A stretch of 64,000 nt of DNA from contig NC_089729.1 of the NCBI RefSeq assembly GCF_035083965.1, forward strand, positions 13,379,464 to 13,443,463. Reading direction: 5' to 3'. Below the pieces are notes generated by a model, which made no database searches, was not told the DNA's origin, and saw nothing but the letters and a program-made list of their open reading frames with translations. Each line of letters opens with the position of its first letter. The first letter of the stretch is position 1. The stretch comes from Branchiostoma lanceolatum (Eukaryota > Chordata > Leptocardii > Amphioxiformes > Branchiostomatidae). Below are positions 1-12,400 of this stretch, piece by piece. A program made the translations under genes and the position numbers.

Positions 1-722
1 TTCTGACGTCACGGTCTTTGGACTCGTTGAGTATTACATCACCAGGCCACGAATTTCAAATTTTGTAAAAACGCTAAACTATGATGGACTAGTGTAAAAC
101 AAGTCAGAACTGGTCTAAGTGGTATATTTATAACATACTGCAGTATGCTTTACGAAATTAAGTTTAGTCTGCCTTTAAGCCCTAGGGTTCTGAGTTTGGG
201 GCGAGCTATGCCTTGAGCATACCAAAGAACCCACCACACTTATTGATAAGAGTAGAGGTGATCCCAGCTGCAGTTAGAGTAGCTTGCATTTACACTGTAC
301 AAAACCTAGGTAGGTAGCCTGGTAGCCACTCTTTTTTTGCTCCAGGTTGCTCCCAGGCTGCTTCCCATGCCGAATACAAGTAGACTGGTACCCGTTAAAT
401 ACTAGAGAGACGATTGGCTTTGAAATATGTATCTATAGGCAAGAGTTCTGATTGGCATGGTAACGGGTTCGAATTCGAACAAGTATTCTCAAGTTTGACC
501 TTCTGTTATACTGCTTCTGAGAAATATTTGACCCCCAAAACAATGCAGGACGTAAGGACCAAACATTTCAAAGGGAGCGGATGCCAAACCGTTCAATGGA
601 GAAGTGATTCTAGTATTTTTGTTTCTACAGATGAACTGGAATACAGTGGATACCTGACTACCTTGGAGTTGTTTATTAGTACTAGTAATTTCAAAGAGGC
701 AAACAAATAAACAATGCCCTAC

Positions 723-2545
723 CTAGGAGGCCTCCGTCCACTGTGCCACTGTATGACAGGTTATCGGACATGTTATCAGATATGACGTGTGTGCCATCGT
801 CTGCAGCAAACTTCACTATCCTGTTCTCAAGGTCTCGTTTGGCCTGCAACAAGTCCTGGAGTTCACTCTCTTTTGTCTCACGGAAAATCTGAAGCAACAA
901 CAAAACGAAGACATTTAAGATTAGTAATGTGTAATATATTGATTCTTACAGTAGATCTACAGCTGTTCACACATAGACAGACAAACAGGCAGACACACAC
1001 GTACATGCGCACACACTTACACAGATAGTGACATACACACACACACACATATATATACACACACACACACTTACACAGATACATTCACACACACATGGGC
1101 ATGCACACACACACACATACACACGCACACACACACACATACACACACACAACACACACACACACACACACAACACACACACACATATCCATACACACAT
1201 AGACATACACACATACAAAACATGTACACACACACACATATAGACACACACAGGCACACACACACACACACACATATGTGACATACACATATACACACAC
1301 ACACACACGTAGAAACACACAGGCACACACAAAAACCAAAAACACTACTTCACTCCTTTGTGATCATGAAGTAAACACTATGCACATATATGTGCCCCTT
1401 TGCCCCATACTATCAGTACTAGTATAAAACTTCACCTTGAATTGCCTCTGTACTTTGTCTCGGTCATTTTCAAACGTAGCTGCCCTCTCCAGCGCCTGGT
1501 ACTCCCTGTTCAGGGCAGCATCTCTCTCATTCCGCAACTTGGATACAGTCTTCTGCAACGCCTGTATTGTAGTTCAAGAAGATAAAAGAATGTTATTAGT
1601 AAAACTTCTTTACTCTTTTATAACTTGAGCCACAGAAAGTGGCTATTGACAGGATGATCCTGTACAACAGTACAAAAATTTGCACTGTTGATACGATGAT
1701 CCTGGCAGCAGAAAAAATTGCACTGATGATGTGCAAATTTTTCTCCTGCTGCCAGGATGATCCTGTCAACAGTGCAAATTTCTCGACTGCTGACAGGATC
1801 ATCCTGTCAATAGCCTCAGGCTAAGATTTATTAAGAGAAAGGGAAGCCAGCTCAAGGGACATGTGCTTTCCTTGAGTTTTTTAGTACATGTTTTGAAATA
1901 AGTGCCTTCAGATGGAATTCAAAAGTGAGGACAGTCACACCTAGAGCATTTTAAAGAATATGGATAAGAGTATTTGGATAAGGCTTGGAGTGTGTGGATC
2001 AATATAGATCTGATCTTATGTAGCATGTACTTACGTCTTACTATCAACAGTTTTACCACTCTGTCAGTTAATCCAAAAAGACTATAGGTTATGACTTAAA
2101 CTGCGCAAAAACAGGACGGCACAGTTCGCTTATATATAACTTAAAATTGAAGTTTTACACTTTGAGATGGTTATGAGAAACAAACAAACAAACAATCAAA
2201 GAAATGAATAAAATTGACCTGTAGTTCTCCTCGTAATCTTTTGTTTTCATTTTCCAGCTTCTCCATTTTCTTCTGCATATCCTGGATTTCACTCTGCTTG
2301 CTGTAGCGGAACATCTCGTACTCCTTCCTGATTCGCTCGGCCTCCGGATTCTCCATCAGATCCACTGACGCGTTGGATCGGAAGCTGGCACCCTTCATCC
2401 GCCGTCCGAAGGACCCGACGGATCGAAGTAGAGCGTGGCGTGGCTTGACCTCGTTGGGAATATCCAGATTCCCGTCCAGGTATACGCCATCCGTCAGCTC
2501 CTCCAATGATTCGCGGCTACGTAAAAGAGAACTGCTCGTCCCCAT
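723..2545 (-). CDS. NPHP3: Nephrocystin-3 (NPHP3), N-terminal part, exons 1–3; gene continues off the left edge
   Basis: Three coding exons: 2219–2545 (109 codons), 1436–1561 (42 codons, phase 0) and 723–888 (55 codons plus 1 nt). The start ATG at 2543–2545 has A at -3 and G at +4 and gives MGTSSSLL, an N-myristoylation signal like the one vertebrate NPHP3 uses for ciliary targeting. Residues near 70–109 form the start of a coiled coil (motif [12 protein letters not shown]). Exon 2 carries [21 protein letters not shown] and exon 3 [21 protein letters not shown], both very close to the vertebrate coiled coil. Nephrocystin-3 acts at the ciliary inversin compartment and is normally over 1,300 residues with a P-loop NTPase and C-terminal TPR repeats; those parts lie outside the window. 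The last donor (TAG|GTAGGG at 723/722) is the least certain border. A 5' UTR intron is likely (donor near 3055, acceptor near 2666). Confidence 0.9.
960..1340. repeat. (CA)n microsatellite in NPHP3 intron 2
   Basis: About 380 bp of interrupted CA/CACAT repeat between NPHP3 exons 3 and 2. Open frames on both strands (His/Thr-rich and Cys/Val-rich) are by-products of the dinucleotide repeat. Confidence 0.95.
1641..1815. mobile_element. Foldback MITE in NPHP3 intron 1
   Basis: A near-perfect inverted repeat: it opens GGCTATTGACAGGATGATCC and closes with the reverse complement (…GATCATCCTGTCAATAGCC), with internal palindromes GGATGATCC and a central hairpin around TTGCACTGATGATGTGCAA. There is no coding capacity. 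A relative with the same terminus lies at 4385–4482 in ZNF598 intron 2. The superfamily was not assigned. Confidence 0.75.
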
Positions 2546-3431
2546 CTTGATTTGCAACGGAAACTTTCGCGGTTACTCTACCAACAACAAGACACCAGCA
2601 ACATTTTGTGAAATGTCACTTTATAGTTCATATGTAGTATTCGTATTGGTGGATCAGCCATTTCACCTAGAAAACACATTTTAAAATGATTATTCATTTA
2701 TTTGATTATTTGATTCATTATTAAATTCATGCAACATAAAAAGAAAAAGTGAAAGTCATCTAAAGCATTTACTGTCTTTATATAAACAAGTCACATTTTG
2801 TATTGTAACGTTATGAAATAAAAGGCACAATGACAAATTATGACAATGGCTATAAAAGTTATTGAACACTATTAAACACCTACTTACCACTACTTACTAG
2901 TTACCTCTCCGTTTATTCAACAACATATCAATTAATCTGTTAACGTTGTAACGTTGATAAGCTACCATACCATTAGTTTGTAAATTATAATATAACTGTT
3001 GGCATTTCAGAAAACACAGTGCCAAATGCCACATAACATACATGGTACAACTCACCTTCTTCTCTTTCCTTTGCTACTGATTTCTGAAGACTTTGTCATG
3101 TCTTCTCCTTACATCTTTACTCCCAACGTAAACTCTTGAGTGGACATTCCTCCACGACCTACAATCACAGTTACTACTTCCGGGCTGCCGCGCATGCGCC
3201 CTGTTGTCATAACTCCGATTTTACGACATTATCACAAAACGTGTAGCTAAGATTTTACAACAATACCGTAAAACAGCACTACGCATGCGTATATAGGTAA
3301 GAGGTCAAAGTTCATGTGACTCATCAGCCCAAGAAAAATTTTTATCGACCGTGTTTCTCCGTCTTACGTAACTTAAATGCTTTTATAACCAGTCTCAGCG
3401 TTTTTTAGCGACAATTAGACTTACCGAAAGG
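2546..3431. promoter_or_regulatory. Head-to-head NPHP3/ZNF598 promoter and NPHP3 5' UTR
   Basis: The two start codons are 886 bp apart on opposite strands. The interval holds an ETS/GABP-type site (ACTTCCGG, 3176–3183) and an NRF1-like palindrome (CGCGCATGCGCC, 3189–3200), with a weaker CGCATGCG at about 3283. No TATA box is apparent. On the minus strand a splice donor (AAG|GTGAGT near 3055) and an acceptor (TTCTAG near 2666) suggest that NPHP3 has a noncoding first exon at about 3056–3110. ETS plus NRF1 sites are typical of bidirectional housekeeping promoters; the regulatory role is inference. Confidence 0.6.
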
Positions 3432-6400
3432 ATGACAAGTGAACGTGAGAGCGGGAAGAAGCCGAGTGAGCGGCCGAGGAAGGAGAGCGAGCGGGCCTGC
3501 TTCTTGTGTTGCGGCGAGACGGAAATCGTGGCGGTGGCAGAGTGCGACCACCCCGTCTGTTGGAAATGTTCCACACGTATGAGGGTGCTCTGTCAGCAAA
3601 ACTACTGCGCCGTCTGTAGAAAAGATCTTGACAAGGTAGAGCTCCTTTGATACAACTCCTATTAAGGCTCGAATTATAAAATCTTAAGTGCTTTTTATTA
3701 TAAATTGAAAGTGATGTAATGAAATTATGTATTACTAAACGTTATAACTTTTTTCAGGTGGTGTTCACCACTAAGAGACAGACGTTCTCTTCCATTTCAA
3801 CTGAACACCTGCGTTTGGAAAGGAAACACGGAATTTACTTTGCCGACAACGTCACACAGAAACGATACAGGTATGAAACTACCAGTATGGATATAAGTCC
3901 GAGTAAAATATATACCACAGAAAATAAGTTGCCCCTCCCCCACTCAAAAACTCCCACAATCCCCTGTTCCTTTACGTTATATACTAGTATTATACAATCC
4001 ATTGTCTGCGCAAAATTATATTTGGGTATTCTCTTGCTGCGTATTGAGACTTAAAACTTATCTCCAACGTGACTAATTCACATAATTGCTAAGCTAGTAC
4101 TAGTACATTGGGCAGTGGTGTCCATAGTGGGTACCATATGTTGAAAAATAATAAGGGGGACTGCATGGGGAGGGGGGTATGCATTACGAACTTCACCAAA
4201 TACTGGCGCTCTAAAATGGATGACGATAAATTCAGCATTGTCCTAAAACATATTGCGTTAAATCAGAGAGGTCTGATCACTCTGATGACATACATGTATT
4301 ACATGAAACAAAAATTTATTATGAAGCATGACTGAAAAAGGCAGCCCCTGTTAAAGGTACATTTGTATACCTTATATAGTCTGTGGCTATTGACAGGATG
4401 ATCCTGTCAGCAGTAGAAAAATTCCACTGCTGACAGGATGACCCTGTAAACAGTACAAATATTTCCACTGCTGACAGGATCTCCTTTTTTTTTCATTGTT
4501 GGCAACCAATCAGAAGCCAGCATATGTTACTGTACCAACATATTCTTAGCCTACTTCGCAGGCCTTCCGAACGGCGACGGCGTTTATTTTGGGGTATATG
4601 CAAATGCAATTTCCCCAGCAAAAGAACAAGGTCCTAGGCCAATATGTTGAAAATCGCCATTGAAGTTCAACTTCAAGTTGAAGTTGACTGTTAATGTGAG
4701 AAATGTGAACTAACGTAAGTATAATCGTAGAACGAATTACGTGGATCGTCGTTCTTACATGTAGATATATATTGATAACGGCTGTTTTACGCGTCCCTAC
4801 GAGAACATGATTGAACGTTCGACGTCGGAAAGTCAACGTTATTGCGTTCTCATCTTTGAAATAAACAGTTTAGTAACTAAACTTTAGTTTGAAGATTCAA
4901 CGTGTACAGACGTCATTATTTGTCTCTGTGTCCTGTAAGCGGCCGTCCATCGTCTCCCTAACTTCATCTTCTCACTGCAGCACTTTAGGGAAAGTAACAA
5001 CTACCACCCATTACCTACATTAATTTGAATTTTTTGTTGTGTTTTCTCTCGACTCTAGGGAACTGCTGGAGCACATGTGTAAGGAATGTCCTGAGAAGCC
5101 GACCTTCCGCACTTTTCCTCAGCTGAGCAAACACATGCGGAAAGAACATGAGCTGTTCTACTGCGATCTCTGCAGCGAACACCTACAGGTAAAACATTAC
5201 AGGGCTAGAAATTCGTTTCGGGGAATAAGTGCACTGGTACACACAGGGCTCGAAATTCATCTTTGGGAATAGGTGCACTGGTGCACCCAACTCAAAAAAT
5301 TGGGTACACAGAAAGAATTTTGGGTGCACCAGATAAAATAAACTTAAGTTGAATGTTCTTCTGAACATAATTACAAAGTTTAACGCTGCTGCCTTTCTTA
5401 AGAACTTCAATAATTCTATAGCTAACTTTAAAATTTCAAACAAATAATACATTAAATAAAGTACAGCAAAAAGTTATCATGCTGCTTTTTATACTTACAT
5501 TTCAAGAATTTTCTGTATACTAGTGCACAATAGTACCTTAACCCTATAGGCTACAAAAATATGTAGGTGCACCAGTGCACCCACAGTCAAAAATTAGGTG
5601 CACAGCTCCAATTTTGGGTGCACTGGGTGCACATGCACCCACTATTTCGAGCCCTGACACATAACCTAAAAATTAGGTGCACAGAAAAAATTTGAATGCA
5701 CCGGTGCACAACATAAGATAAAGTAGAATATCAGCAAAACATGTTTCCAAACCCTACCGTCATACTCAATCTGAAAATCTATAGCCTACAAAAATGTCTT
5801 GGTTGACTGGTGCACCCACAGTCAATAATAAGATGCATACCGTAGCTCCATTTTTGGTTCACAAAGGTGAACGTGCACCCAGTATTTCAAGCCGTTTATA
5901 TTGGAAAACAACAGACTAGAGACACTGAAAAATAATGATGGCCTGTCTCAGTGCATGTCGGATGGTAGTAGTAGTATAGTAGAAGTATCCAGTATACTGG
6001 GGTCCCAGTGCTTCTAAGTGGCTCTGTTTCACAAGTCCACACCAAGAGAGTTCCCCAATGGGCTCTATGGATTAACAATTACCCTGGTAGCTTGGTTACA
6101 TGCTGTTCCATTATTTGGTATGAGGAAGAAAACAGTGACAGTACTAGTGTGTGTGTGTTGGAAACACATGTACATGTGTTATGTTATTACCTTGAAAACA
6201 GGGCATCCTTTGGGCATCCAGCTGCAAAAGAAGGCATCTAATTTCTTTGGTTTTTCTTAGTGCAGGTTGTCCAGGGACATTAGTAGTAATAGCCTGGCTA
6301 CTACTAGAACTAGTGCCCCTGTTTAGAAAATATCCCTGCTGATGATTTAGTGCTTCTGTTTGTTCCAGATCTTTTCCTGGGAGCGTAAGACCTACAGCAG

Positions 6401-9400
6401 GAAAGAGCTGGCAGAGCATCGTCGGATCGGAGATAAGAACGACAAGTCGTACCGTGGCCACCCCCTGTGCGAGTTTTGCGATGAGCGGTATGTGGACAAC
6501 GACAGCCTTCTCAGACATCTGCGTACGGACCACTACTACTGTCACGTATGTGACACCAATGGGAGTAACCAGTATTACAGGTATGTACATCCTCACAATG
6601 GCATCCACAAGTTGCTTGGATTCACTGATCCTTATCCTTAAGTAGAAACTGACATTAGAAACACTTAATGTTCCCGGCGTCTTTATTTTATATTGTTATC
6701 GCAGTGACCTCTTCACTACGTACATACTGCCACAAAAATGCATTTCTAATTTGCATTGCTACATTCAATTTACTTACTTTACTACAAATTTGTTTCAAAC
6801 GCAAACCAAAAACATGGTTAAAACCTCCTTTCTGCGAATTAAATCCCCACAAAAATGAATGAATTTACCTACCTAACGTAACATGACCTATTTATGTGTA
6901 GAACCTATTTACGTCCGGTTTGGCTCATGTCCACATGTCGCGGTGTATTATGCCAAAGCCTGTTCTCATGAGCAATAAAGAACGTCATAAGTATGATCCT
7001 TTGCCATCTCTCTCTATTATACAAAACAATGAAAAAGGTTTACGTCCAGCGACATACTAGTAACAGAATAAACTCCTGAACCAGTAACAACAAGTTGCAC
7101 GGAAGCGTCACACGTAATATGGCCATGCGTTTACCACGTGAACGCCACGTGCCGCGCATGTCGGGGAAATTCACCGATAAACATTTTTTTCCATCGCGTT
7201 AAGCAAGTGGCGGGACAGACATGGTGATTTTACTACCATTTGTCTGTAGACTACTTTGGACAGTTACTGTGCATTTTTTTCTGGTCTATGTTCTTCAAGC
7301 ATAGCGCTAGAAGGGAAAAGACTGAAGTGGATGATAATGGGTTACCCTAGCACAATTCTTCATCATATACCTCAGTATAAATACATGCTCGCACGGCGTC
7401 AAATAGGCGGAGAAACATTTACAGACTATGCATTTTCTTTTTAGAAGAGCTGATATTTCTGCCCACGGGTTTAAAATTTGGCTCTGTCCGCGCGGTTTTA
7501 AGATAAATACGTTTTGAATAAATCGGACGTTAATTGGTCATGTTACGTTACCTACCTACCGAGTCCCTTGACCTCCCGGTTGTTGGGGGGACAAGGTAGC
7601 AATGAATTTACAGTATTTACTAAAGCTTATGATATCAACAAGTAACATTTCGTGTATGTTGTATTTCAGGTATAATCATGGTAAGTTTGGAAGTTAGTTG
7701 GCTTGTGCCTACATAATGATTTCCCAATCAGTGTGGACAGTACAGAATTGAAATGTCAATTGTTTGTTTGTTTGTTTGTCTCCCATAACCAGTAAACCAT
7801 GTTTAGAGGCAACACATCAGTTTTTTACAGTAGGTGCAAGCTGCGTAAGACCAGACTGTATGGTTTAATCCACTCATACTAATAGTTACTAATACCGGGA
7901 TCTTTTTCAGGAAATGTGGCCATGGTATGATCTTTTAAAAACATGCTCGAGGTGTGGCTCTCCTTGGGACATGGGACCTCCGACTTTACGTCCCTTCAGA
8001 GAAAACATCCCTAACCAAACTACTCTCATCTCCCAAATAAACATACCCCCCGGAATAAACATACCCCCTGGACAAATCTTCAAAATCTAATAAACGTACC
8101 CCCCGGAATAAACATACCCCCCGGAAATTGACCAAATTTACAGATAAACTGTGTCCATGCTACTTCTGTCCAAGGGAAAGAAGATGATTAGCAGGTTCTC
8201 TTTATTCATTTATTGACTATTTATGCCTGTCTGAGGACCATACCAATTAAGTGTATAACTATTGAACAGAATAACTGACAGTGTACACATCTTGTTCAAA
8301 TTATAAATTATTATTTGCCACTTCAAAAAGATATACTGTAGTAGCAATGTATAAAAAATTGGGCATAGGTTCCCCGCTATGACCCCTAACCGGGGGCCAA
8401 CGGTGCTTCAAATTCAACAAGTTAAAATAATAATTAAACAAGTTAAAATAAAATAAAACAAGTTAAAATGTACATGATCATTGATACCGGTACATGCATT
8501 TTCTGCTTGGAACTTGAAGCAAGTAAATTGTTGTATATACTGACATATAATCACTTCTCAGTTCACTTGGATGGGCAACACTTTGAAAGTCTACTCTTTT
8601 TCTATACAAATGTATGAACATTTACAAGATGAACAGAAAATTACAATATCCTGAATATATTGTCATCACAGGTATTAACTTATATTTTGTAAAAGTCATG
8701 ATAGAGACATTTTTTCACATGTATATGATGTAACTATTTGTCTTTCCCAACTTGCCATTTATCTTCTATGCCTTCCATATAGAAACATTTGTAAACATTA
8801 CTGTACATGCCACAAATCATTGTGTTGTGTCAAGGACATTTAATATCATATAATATCAAGGACAATATTATATAATGTTCTTGGATTTTGTTGTTGCAAT
8901 CCAAATAATTTAGAATCTAAAAATTACCCTTGTATGTATCATTTTGAGAAACTAAATTGTCAAGAAATTTGTGAGAAACCTGAAGGCTTGTTACAATGTT
9001 GCCACAAACTACAGGGTTCTCATGGTACATGAAAGAATGAGCTTCAGACAGTGGCGGCGCCACAGACAGAAAGGGGCGGGGCTAACAGAACGTACACTCA
9101 TGTTCTTAGAAACCTCCGGCATTCTTTCTGTCGGGGTGTGATCTTCTTTCAAGCATTTTTCAGTGATAAAAATGGTGACTAGATTGCAACTAATTTTTTA
9201 TATAGACTAAGGTATTTAAAGTATTTTTGTAAAACTGCAAAATACATTTCTGACAAAGGCGAAGGAGTTTTATTTGTAGATCAAAAAGACTTGTTTCCCC
9301 TTCTTGAAAGTGAGATCTTCCAAAACAAAACATTCCCACGGACTGTCACTGCCGGGTGCGTTACTGTGGCGCTTTTCGAAGGGCAAAATTTTCATGTTTG

Positions 9401-12400
9401 CGGTAGGATTGAAATGTTTTGATATACTTTCAAAGTAATGATAAAGTTTTTGATGCTAAGACACGTTTTTTTGTGGTGTTATTTTTATATTTTCATTTTG
9501 GGAAAGACTGTTTCTCACCAAGGAGGTTTGATCTCACGTGAGTAGAGTAATGTATTACATGCGTAACGTTACTTGAAACACTTTGCGCCGCTGACACATA
9601 TTTGTTTCTGGTCAACATGCTTTGGTTTACGATGTTATGACACTATTAAAGTTGTTCATATAAAAAGAATTGCATTTCAAAACGTCAGTGTGGCGTCTTA
9701 TTTTCGCCCAATAACAACGTTGACTTTGAAGTGTTATAGAGATCGACCGATACGTTACGAGTTCCGCCAGGATTTCACAAAGGCCGGGTCATAGCGGCAT
9801 GGAAATCAACGCCGCTTGGCCGGAAAATAACGAATTATGAGCAAAAATGCCGGGGAAATATTGGCAGGAGAACCCAAACTTTGAATTTTAAGAGGATCCC
9901 AGGTTAGCAAAACTCAAATTTTCAAAAAAATAATAAACGTACCGTCCAAAATAAGAACGTACTGGGTGGATTTTGAGGCTGAAAAAAATAAACGTACCGG
10001 TACGTTTATTTGGGAGATGAGAGTAGGTACTCATTTCCACCTGAGTTTGAAATATGACCGGGTGTTAAAGTGCCATTCCCAAGGGTACAACATCAGTGCC
10101 TACTACTAGTGCTACGGGGGGATTTAAACCCAAGTCAACTTTAGATTCCGAGTCAACAACCCTAACCACGAGGCCACCTTGTTTTTCTTCTTCAGTGACT
10201 ACGACGTGCTTCGTAACCACTTCCGTGATGCCCACTTCCTGTGCGAGGAGGATGAGTGTCGCGAGGAGAAGTTCACCTCGGTGTTTTCCACGAACATCGA
10301 CCTAAAAGCTCACCAGGCGGCTGTGCACCTGAAGAAGCTGAGTAAGGCGCAGGCACGCCAGGCCAGACAGCTGGACATGAACTTCCAGTTAGTCCCGCGG
10401 CAGAGTGGCTACACAGGCAGGGGACGAGGTGGGTTTCTTTTCATATTTTTTGGCAGTGCCTCGGGGATGGAGCCTCTGAAATAGCACCATGCCCAAGTTC
10501 AAAATACAATTGTATTTCAAAAACTTCCAGCTGGTCCTTCCACATAGTGGCTCGCAGGGGTGCCCCATTGATATAGCACTAATGATCAAGTCAAAGGTAA
10601 TTCGAAAACTACCTGTTGGTTTCTTGGCAGAAAGGCTTCTTAGGGATTTAGGGGACGAGAGAGGTCGGATTTCCTTTCTGTGAGAACAATTTTTTGGCAG
10701 TACTAGAGAGTTGGAGCCTCTAATATATGGGGTTGATATGTCTATATATAGATATCTCATTAAGAATCAATTTAAAGGTATTTCAAAAACGTTCAACTGG
10801 TCTGGCTGGCAGGCAGAGTTGCTACACAGGGAGGGGACGAGGTTGGTTCATTTTCATATTTTTTTGGCAGTGCCTCGGGAGTGGAGCCATTGATATAGCA
10901 CTATCAAGTTGAAAGTAATTCAAAAACTTCCCGCTGGTTCCTTGGCATAGCAGAGAGGCTTCTTAGGGATGGGACGAGTGAGGTTGGGTTCCTTTTCTGT
11001 GAGAAAACTTTTAGACAGTTCCACAGGCTTGGATCCGCAGATACAGCGTAATGAACAAGTTAGAAGTTATTTCAAGAACTTTGCTTTCTTTGGGGAATTC
11101 GGTTTTAATTAATAACACAATTTGCTTCAAGATAGATACTGTTATGGGGGCCTATTGATATTAAATTTCACCATTTTACAAAGCCTTTAGACAACTGTAT
11201 TGTAAAGTGTTGTGCATTGTAAAAACCACTTTCACATACATGTACTACAATAAGAGATGGACAGATATTATCTTATTGCTGGTTTCAAGCATGTACATGA
11301 AGAACAGGAATATTTGATTTAAAAGAATGTTTATGATGGTGAATAGTATGATATTTGTCAGTGCCCCCACCCCCATCTGAGTGCATCTAAGTTCTAACCA
11401 ACCGTGCTCTTTCTCCCATGTGTGCCTGTAGGTACGGTGAGTAGAGAAGACTATGATGACGTCAATTCTAACCAGCATCCAGGCAGGAGAAACAGAAGAG
11501 GACAAGGACAAGCACAAGAAAGGTAAGGTTCCCACTTCCTAACACAGCTTTTATCTGCTATGTTTATTATAAAATGGCAACTTTGAAGTAGTTGTTATAC
11601 ACATATATACTTTCCTCTTTGCAGAAATGTTAGTTTAACTGTTAAACATATCATTGCACTCAGTGACTGGGTTCTTTTTGAGGGGAATGGGCATCAGTCA
11701 AAGATGACATGGAGGGTGGCAAATTAATTGTAAAGAAGAAATCAGCATGATACTAATAAGTTCTCCCGCAGTATGGCGCTAGTGTTATATTGGTAAGGCC
11801 ACATTGACTTGATTACATTATGTGTATATAAATATATATATATATGAATGACATATGTACGCAGATTAGTTTTCATCTTCAACTTTTTTTTTTCTTTTCA
11901 CGCTCGCATCAGTTCCTTTGCGATGCCCAGAGGAATTATTTAATCCATGATTGTAATGAAAGGAATGTGGCCTTATCCTAGGTCAGAGTTAAAATCAAAG
12001 GGTTAAAACTTCATTAATCTTTGTAGGGATGACAAAAGGGAGCAGGCAGACCAAAGGGAAAAGGCAATGCTTGCCGCCGCCATGAAGGCATCTCTGCAAT
12101 ACGAGTCTGCGAACCGCGAGGAAGAAAAGAAGGAGGAACTCTCTGCTGCCCCCGCCGTTAAACCGGATGACTTTCCATCTCTCGGAGAAGCAGGGACCAA
12201 CCAGGGCTCGCTTTTCGACAATTCAGAAGATTTTCCGTCGCTCAAAGCAGTGGCTAGCAGTCTTACTTCACAGCAGACCAACCAGACAACACAACAGAGT
12301 ATGGCCATGAGGGTGGGCCACAACTTCAAGAGGTAGCTTCCTCAACTCTTGTAGCTTTACAAGTTAGCTAACTACATACAAATTGTATATGTCTACAGCC

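Noticed and set aside
414..710. 98-codon plus frame near the left edge
   Set aside because: No family resemblance; it lies where NPHP3 intron 3 is expected, and no splice signals support it.
878..1345. Cys/Val-rich and His/Thr-rich open frames
   Set aside because: They are translations of a CA-dinucleotide tract inside an NPHP3 intron.
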